The position numbers and the translations under genes were made by a program. The notes below the pieces were generated by a model. The model was given only the letters and a program-made list of their open reading frames with translations. It made no database searches and was not told where the DNA came from. A stretch of DNA of 16,977 nucleotides from DATLYH01 sp035575035 (lineage in GTDB: Bacteria; Planctomycetota; Planctomycetia; Gemmatales; Gemmataceae). Below, piece by piece: positions 13,229-16,977 of this stretch (its first letter is position 1; every line of letters begins with the position of its first letter). The stretch spans positions 1-16,977 of the forward strand of contig DATLYH010000098.1 in the NCBI GenBank assembly GCA_035575035.1, written 5' to 3'.

Positions 13229-14083
13229 ATGTCCACTGCCCCTCCCCCGGTGCCGACCACCACGCAGGCCCCCCAGCCCGAGGAGGTCCGGGTCTATCAA
13301 CACTCGCCTCTGTATTACTGGTGGCCGGTCTGGCTGGTCGCCTTCATCATGGGCGGCATGACCTACCTCGACGGCGGCCGGGCGGTCATCGTCCCGCCCG
13401 GCACCGAGGTGGTCCGCAACCCCGTGGTCCAGGTGAAAGGCCCCCAGGGGGAGGGAAAGATCTTCGAGGCCCGCGATGTGATCATCCTCCCCAAGGACGA
13501 GCGCCTGCCGACCAAGGCCGGCACCGACCAGCCGGAGGAGCCGCGCCTGCACATGGCCCGGAGCAAGAACCTGGGAGTGATCTTCTCCATCCTGCTGCTG
13601 CTGACCATCCTTATTACCAACGTGTCGGTCCGCGGGGTGTGGTCGATCGTGGTGATCGTCACCATCGTACTACTGGTCGTGCTGTTCGCCCTGTTCGACT
13701 GGTGGGCGACGATTGCGGAATGGTTCTACCTGCTGCGCATCCATATCAACGCAGCCGGCTACCTGTTCATCGGGGTGGTGCTGTTCATCCTCTGGGCGGT
13801 GAATTTCTACGTCTTCGACCGCCGCACCTACCTGATCTTCACGACCGGCCAACTGCGGGTCCGTGAGGCGGTCGGCCAGGGGGAGAAGGTCTTCGACACG
13901 ACCAACATGGTCTTCCACAAACAGCAGAACGACTTCTTCCGCCACTGGATCTGGGGCCTGGGAGCCGGCGATCTGGAGATCATCACCGCCAAGGGAGAGC
14001 GCTTCGAGTGGCACAACGTCCCCTTCGTCGGCCACAAGGTCCGCAAGATCGAAGACCTGATCAAGACCCGCGAAGTGGTCTGA
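13229..14083 (+). CDS. Four-helix membrane protein with C-terminal PH-like domain
   Basis: The protein has 284 residues. A Pro-rich cytoplasmic-looking start (1-25) precedes hydrophobic segments at about 28-46, 114-131, 137-156 and 175-194. Between the first and second is a beta-rich stretch (GRAVIVPPGTEVVRNPVVQVKG, then EARDVIILP). After the last helix, about 196-280 reads like a bacterial PH-type domain: RRTYLIFTTGQLRVREAVGQGEKVFDTTNMVFHKQQNDFFRHW, then GDLEIITAKGERFEWHNVPFVGHK and a final helix VRKIEDLIKTREVV. This matches the b-PH style (the alternating strands and terminal helix). Function is unknown; PH-like domains can dock lipids or proteins. The ribosome binding site is weak (GCGAGA about 9 bases upstream). 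A short GC hairpin, GGCCC-TGCC-GGGCC, sits just after the stop (14086-14099). Confidence 0.75.
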   Translation: MSTAPPPVPTTTQAPQPEEVRVYQHSPLYYWWPVWLVAFIMGGMTYLDGGRAVIVPPGTEVVRNPVVQVKGPQGEGKIFEARDVIILPKDERLPTKAGTDQPEEPRLHMARSKNLGVIFSILLLLTILITNVSVRGVWSIVVIVTIVLLVVLFALFDWWATIAEWFYLLRIHINAAGYLFIGVVLFILWAVNFYVFDRRTYLIFTTGQLRVREAVGQGEKVFDTTNMVFHKQQNDFFRHWIWGLGAGDLEIITAKGERFEWHNVPFVGHKVRKIEDLIKTREVV

Positions 14084-14109
14084 GCGGCCCTGCCGGGCCT
14101 GAGGAATGC

Positions 14110-14155
14110 CCCGGTGACCAGAAGCAGGTCCGCTTTTCTTCACCTGGTCACCGGG
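14110..14155. repeat. Hairpin repeat copy 1, overlapping the 3' end of fabI
   Basis: CCCGGTGACCAG (14110-14121) is the perfect reverse complement of CTGGTCACCGGG (14144-14155), a 12-bp stem with a 22-base loop. The element lies between two convergent genes (stop at 14083 on plus, stop at 14140 on minus). Its right arm encodes the last residues of fabI and the TGA lies in the loop. A second copy is at 15181. It could end transcription in both directions. Confidence 0.7.
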
Positions 14156-15075
14156 TCATTCCTGAGCTCTGCCGGCGGCACACCGATGATGTTGTAGCCG
14201 CAATCGACGTACAGCACCTCGCCGGTGATCCCCGAGGCCAGCGGGCTGCACAGGAAGACCGTGGCATTGGCCACTTCCTCCGGCGTGATGGGCCGTTTCA
14301 GCGGCGAAACGGCCGCGGCGTAGTCGATCATCTTCTGGATGTCGCCGATGGCCCGCGCCGCCCGCGAAGCGTAAGGGCCGGCCGAGATTAAGTTGACCCG
14401 GATGTTCTTCGGCCCCAGGTTGGCCGCCAGCTGCTTGGCATCGATTTGCAGCGCCGCCTTGGCCGTGGACATGCCGCCGCCGTAGTGCTCCACCACCCGG
14501 TCGCCGCCGAGGTACGTCAGCCCCACCGCCGCCGCCCCGCCCGGCCGGCCTTCCATCAGCGGCTGCGCCGCACGCAGCAACGCCGTCAGCGAGTAGGCAC
14601 TGACACTCAGGGCGGTCAGGTAAGCTGACCGGCTGGTGTCGATTGCCTTCTTCATGATCTCGGGGCTGAAGGCGATGCTATGAATCAGGAGGTCGATGCC
14701 GCCAAACTCCCGGCCGACCGCTGCCATCAGGCCGGCGATTGAGTAGTCGCCGTACTGCTCCTCGATCCGCTGATAGCGCCGGTCGGTGCGGGTCTTTTCA
14801 TCAACGTCGGCCAGGGTGTCGTAACTGACATCGCAAGGCAGAACCTTCTCGACCTTCAGCGTACCGGCCCCGAACGGCAACACTCGGCTGGCCACGTCGT
14901 CCGGCTTGTCGCTGCTGAGAAACCCCTCGACGATGCGCACGAAGCGGGGATGGACCGACCACACCAGACGGGCACCGGCAGCTTGCAGGGCCTTGCTGAT
15001 GAACCAGGCAAAGCTCTCGTTGTCGCCGACGCCGGTGACCAGCGCTATCTTGCCGCTCAGGTCCAGGGGAATCAT
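14140..15075 (-). CDS. fabI: Enoyl-[acyl-carrier-protein] reductase, plant/chlamydia type
   Basis: This 311-residue short-chain dehydrogenase reduces the trans-2 double bond of enoyl-ACP with NAD(P)H, the last step of fatty-acid chain elongation. It begins GKIALVTGVGDNESFAWFISKAL, the FabI nucleotide-binding start. The catalytic pair is Tyr198 and Lys206 in EHYGGGMSTAKAAL, with Tyr188 in LTYLGG. The C-terminal substrate loop is GPYASRAARAIG. An insertion after the second strand (about 52-110, with RVLPFGAGTLKVEKVLP and KTRTDRRY) and the YGGGMS motif with eight-residue Tyr-Lys spacing are features of plant and chlamydial reductases rather than the E. coli type. Export signals are absent, so it is cytoplasmic. 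The start has GAGGAC a few bases upstream. Its last residues (DPVTR) come from a repeat element. Confidence 0.95.
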   Translation of the reverse strand: MIPLDLSGKIALVTGVGDNESFAWFISKALQAAGARLVWSVHPRFVRIVEGFLSSDKPDDVASRVLPFGAGTLKVEKVLPCDVSYDTLADVDEKTRTDRRYQRIEEQYGDYSIAGLMAAVGREFGGIDLLIHSIAFSPEIMKKAIDTSRSAYLTALSVSAYSLTALLRAAQPLMEGRPGGAAAVGLTYLGGDRVVEHYGGGMSTAKAALQIDAKQLAANLGPKNIRVNLISAGPYASRAARAIGDIQKMIDYAAAVSPLKRPITPEEVANATVFLCSPLASGITGEVLYVDCGYNIIGVPPAELRNDPVTR

Positions 15076-15107
15076 GCCGTCCTCATCTGCGGGGTAAAGG
15101 AATGCGA

Positions 15108-15134
15108 GCCAGGGAAAGGGCTGCCATCCCTGGC
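15108..15134 (-). promoter_or_regulatory. Stem-loop in the fabI leader
   Basis: GCCAGGGA (15108-15115) pairs perfectly with TCCCTGGC (15127-15134) across an 11-base loop. It falls near the very 5' end of the transcript predicted from the promoter at 15142-15170 and ends about 30 bases before the ATG. It could affect mRNA stability or translation; it is not a riboswitch I recognise. Confidence 0.4.
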
Positions 15135-15141
15135 CCGCTAT

Positions 15142-15170
15142 GGTCTAGCAGATCGACAGAGGGGGGGCAA
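15142..15170 (-). promoter_or_regulatory. Possible fabI promoter
   Basis: On the minus strand TTGCCC (15170-15165) is followed after 17 bases by TAGACC (15147-15142), about 70 bases before the ATG. Both boxes are imperfect. No FapR-like or FadR-like operator was recognised. Confidence 0.35.
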
Positions 15171-15180
15171 GGTGAAATGA

Positions 15181-15226
15181 CCCGGTGACCAGAAGCAGGC
15201 CAGCTTCTCGTCACCGGGTCACCGGG
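15181..15226. repeat. Hairpin repeat copy 2, between two minus-strand genes
   Basis: It shares CCCGGTGACCAGAAGCAGG (19 bases) with copy 1 at 14110 and continues with similar GCTT-TC and GTCACC blocks. CCCGGTGACC (15181-15190) pairs with GGTCACCGGG (15217-15226). The right arm is duplicated: GTCACCGG occurs twice, and a further GTCACCTGG follows. It starts 3' of the stop of the gene ending at 15244 and upstream of the fabI promoter, so it may separate the two transcripts. Confidence 0.65.
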
Positions 15227-15243
15227 TCACCTGGTCCCTGCAA

Positions 15244-16977
15244 TCAGGGCTTCGTCGGCATCACGCCGCCAGCCGGCTGCACGGCCGAGGGGGACCGGAC
15301 TGGGACCAGGGTTGCCAGGGCCTGCTCGGCCTCACGGCGGACGTTGGCGTCGGGATCGTCCTTCGACGCCTGCAAGGCCCCGATCACCGGCACCGTGTTG
15401 GCGTTCATCTTCGCCAGGCTGCGGGCACAGGCCGCCCGCACCGTGGCTGCCGGGTCGTCTTTCAGGGCGGTCACCAGCGCCTCCACCACATGCGGGTGGG
15501 TCTGCCACTTGCACGCGGCTAGCTTGTCGGCTGCCCACTCCCGCTGCGAGGGGAAGACCGACTCGCGCAGGGTGGTCAGCATCTGCGACACGTCGGGCGC
15601 GGCGCCGGGGACCGGCCGTGCCGCCGGCATGGCGCCGGCCATCATTGGGTTGACCGGGGCGCCGGGGTACATCCCCCGGGCCATCATCATCGCGGGGTGG
15701 GGCGGCATCATCCCCGGCCCCATCGGACCGGTCATGGGACCGACGTAGGCGGGCACCGGCGGGCTGAAGGCGCTGCCGCCGCCCAGGGCCGACTCATCGA
15801 CCGGGATGGCCGGCGTGAAGGCGTTGGGCATCTCGCCTGCCTTCGGGGGCGCCGGGGGCCCTTGCGCCATCGAGAAGGCATTGAGCAGTACCTGCTGGTT
15901 GGGCTGGGGCGCCTGCGGCACCTGCGGCTGCGGCGCCTGCGGCATCCGCGTCAGGTTCGGCATGGTAACGATCGGCACCGGCACGAACTGCACGTCGCCG
16001 GCCGCCATCACCGAGCCGCGGCCCAGCGGCAGGTGCTCGTGCCCGGACGAGGCCGTCGTGTCCCCCTTGCCGGTCCCGGCCGCCATCTTCGTGGGAACCA
16101 CCGACCCGCCCGATTTGCTCACGGAAGTGATCGGCGGCTTCGTGGTTGTGCCGCTCGCTGACGGCAGCGGGCTGCGGCTATAGGTGCCGGGCTCCTTCAA
16201 GGGGTCCGGTTTCTGCGTGCTGGCGCGGGGCAGGTCGGGCACACGGGTCGGCGCGGCCTTGGTTGAGTCGGCCCGGGTGGCGGCCGTCGTCGGGATGACG
16301 GGGCGGGTCGTCTCCGGCTTGATGGCCGTCAGAGGCCGCGGTGGGGAGGAGCTGGTCGCCGGCTTGGGCGTGCTACTGGTTGATGTCGTGTCGGTCTTCT
16401 TCGCCGGGGAAGCGGTCTTGTCGTCGGTCTCGACTTTGCCCCACGACTGCCGCCAGTCCTTCGGCTGGGCCGGCTCGACGGTCGGCTTGGCCGGGCTGGC
16501 CGAGGCAACCGCGGGCGGCGTCTGCGGCGGACGGGGCGGACTCGCCGCGGTCGCCGCTTGCGTTGGCCGAGACGGCATCATGACGGTGGCGGGCGACGCC
16601 GGCTTGGCCGGGGACGTCGGGGTCATTGCAGGCGCGGCCGGCGTGACCACGGTGGTCGGCAGCGACTGGGTGGACTTGGTCGCCGGAGCCGGTGAAGCCG
16701 GGGTGACTACCGTGGGCGGTTGGACCGGCTGGATGGAAGTCACAATAGGCGGCCCGGTGATGATGGGGAGTTTCGGCTCGTTGCGGCGGAACAGCCGGCT
16801 CAGCAATCCGCGCTCCCGCTTCGCTGGCTCCTCGATAATCACCACGGGGCAGGGCATGGGGCTTGAGCCGACGGCCGGCGGTGGGACGACCGGGGATGTG
16901 GCCGATGCCGCGCTCGGCGGGGCCGGCTTCGACGCGGGGGGCGTCGCCGCGGTCACTGGCTTGGCGGTTGGGGCCGG
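15244..16977 (-). CDS. Pro/Ala/Thr-rich protein with C-terminal HEAT-like repeats (5' end outside the window)
   Basis: At least 577 residues; the frame is open to the window edge with the same Pro/Ala composition, and the only early start codon (GTG at 16956) has no clear ribosome binding site, so the gene very probably begins outside. Most of the visible protein is low complexity: PAT-rich repeats with a basic patch (RGLLSRLFRRNEPK), KTDTTSTSSTPKP-like linker, a PQ-rich run (PQAPQPQVPQAPQP) and a Met/Pro/Gly segment (VGPMTGPMGPGMMPP). The last 110 residues fold differently: REWAADKLAACKW, VVEALVTALKDDPAATVRAACARSLAKM and DDPDANVRREAEQALATL are HEAT-repeat helices. HEAT repeats bind proteins. 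It may be a scaffold at the cell envelope, but no signal peptide is visible here. No function is assigned. Confidence 0.75.
   Translation of the reverse strand, partial: PAPTAKPVTAATPPASKPAPPSAASATSPVVPPPAVGSSPMPCPVVIIEEPAKRERGLLSRLFRRNEPKLPIITGPPIVTSIQPVQPPTVVTPASPAPATKSTQSLPTTVVTPAAPAMTPTSPAKPASPATVMMPSRPTQAATAASPPRPPQTPPAVASASPAKPTVEPAQPKDWRQSWGKVETDDKTASPAKKTDTTSTSSTPKPATSSSPPRPLTAIKPETTRPVIPTTAATRADSTKAAPTRVPDLPRASTQKPDPLKEPGTYSRSPLPSASGTTTKPPITSVSKSGGSVVPTKMAAGTGKGDTTASSGHEHLPLGRGSVMAAGDVQFVPVPIVTMPNLTRMPQAPQPQVPQAPQPNQQVLLNAFSMAQGPPAPPKAGEMPNAFTPAIPVDESALGGGSAFSPPVPAYVGPMTGPMGPGMMPPHPAMMMARGMYPGAPVNPMMAGAMPAARPVPGAAPDVSQMLTTLRESVFPSQREWAADKLAACKWQTHPHVVEALVTALKDDPAATVRAACARSLAKMNANTVPVIGALQASKDDPDANVRREAEQALATLVPVRSPSAVQPAGGVMPTKP

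Overview
The window is high-GC bacterial DNA. Its gene content points to a planctomycete, most likely of the Gemmataceae type. The signs are a DUF1559 prepilin-like protein with an FTLIELLV N-terminus, a serine/threonine kinase with the FQAE-containing N-terminal block typical of planctomycete kinases, small zinc-ribbon membrane proteins, a lipoprotein with a carboxypeptidase-regulatory-like fold, secreted proteins with Pro/Lys linkers and HEAT-like repeats, and GC-rich intergenic repeats. No lineage marker such as rRNA is present, so this assignment is an inference from family content.

Layout. Positions 1-639 hold two tandem minus-strand zinc-ribbon proteins, the first cut by the window edge. 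Positions 640-1311 hold no convincing gene but contain a perfect 20-bp palindrome that resembles a parS site and a folded GC-rich repeat. At 1312 a third zinc-ribbon gene starts well, then loses a ligand cysteine and its stop codon and runs into the convergent kinase gene (1504-2817, minus), so it looks decayed. A GC-rich direct-repeat cluster (3028-3110) separates the kinase from a secreted DUF1570-like protein (3127-5007, minus). That protein lacks the expected metallopeptidase residues and ends in a short collagen-like tail. It is divergent from an ACT-domain protein (5202-5657, plus). Then come a phytoene-desaturase-like FAD oxidoreductase (5892-7397) and a secreted helical-repeat protein (7481-8995), both minus. 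A secreted SMP-30/gluconolactonase-like protein (9210-10139, minus) is divergent from a lipoprotein (10332-10784, plus), which converges on the DUF1559 pseudopilin (10793-11767, minus).

Positions 12149-14083 hold a plus-strand run: a small Rieske ferredoxin, an exported cytochrome c with a C-terminal CxxCH, and a four-helix membrane protein with a C-terminal PH-like domain. The first two are 43 bp apart and look like a redox pair; the third has its own promoter. The right end holds a plant/chlamydia-type enoyl-ACP reductase, fabI (14140-15075, minus). It is flanked by two copies of a hairpin-forming repeat, and one copy encodes the last codons and stop of fabI. The window ends in a large Pro/Ala/Thr-rich protein with C-terminal HEAT-like repeats that is open at the edge.

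Most genes have their own Shine-Dalgarno sequence and promoter-like boxes, so this looks like ordinary chromosome made of short transcription units. I saw no rRNA, tRNA, CRISPR array, transposase, phage gene or defence island. The points most worth a second look are the parS-like palindrome, the repeat that has become part of fabI, the ligand-less peptidase homologue, and the Rieske/cytochrome pair.
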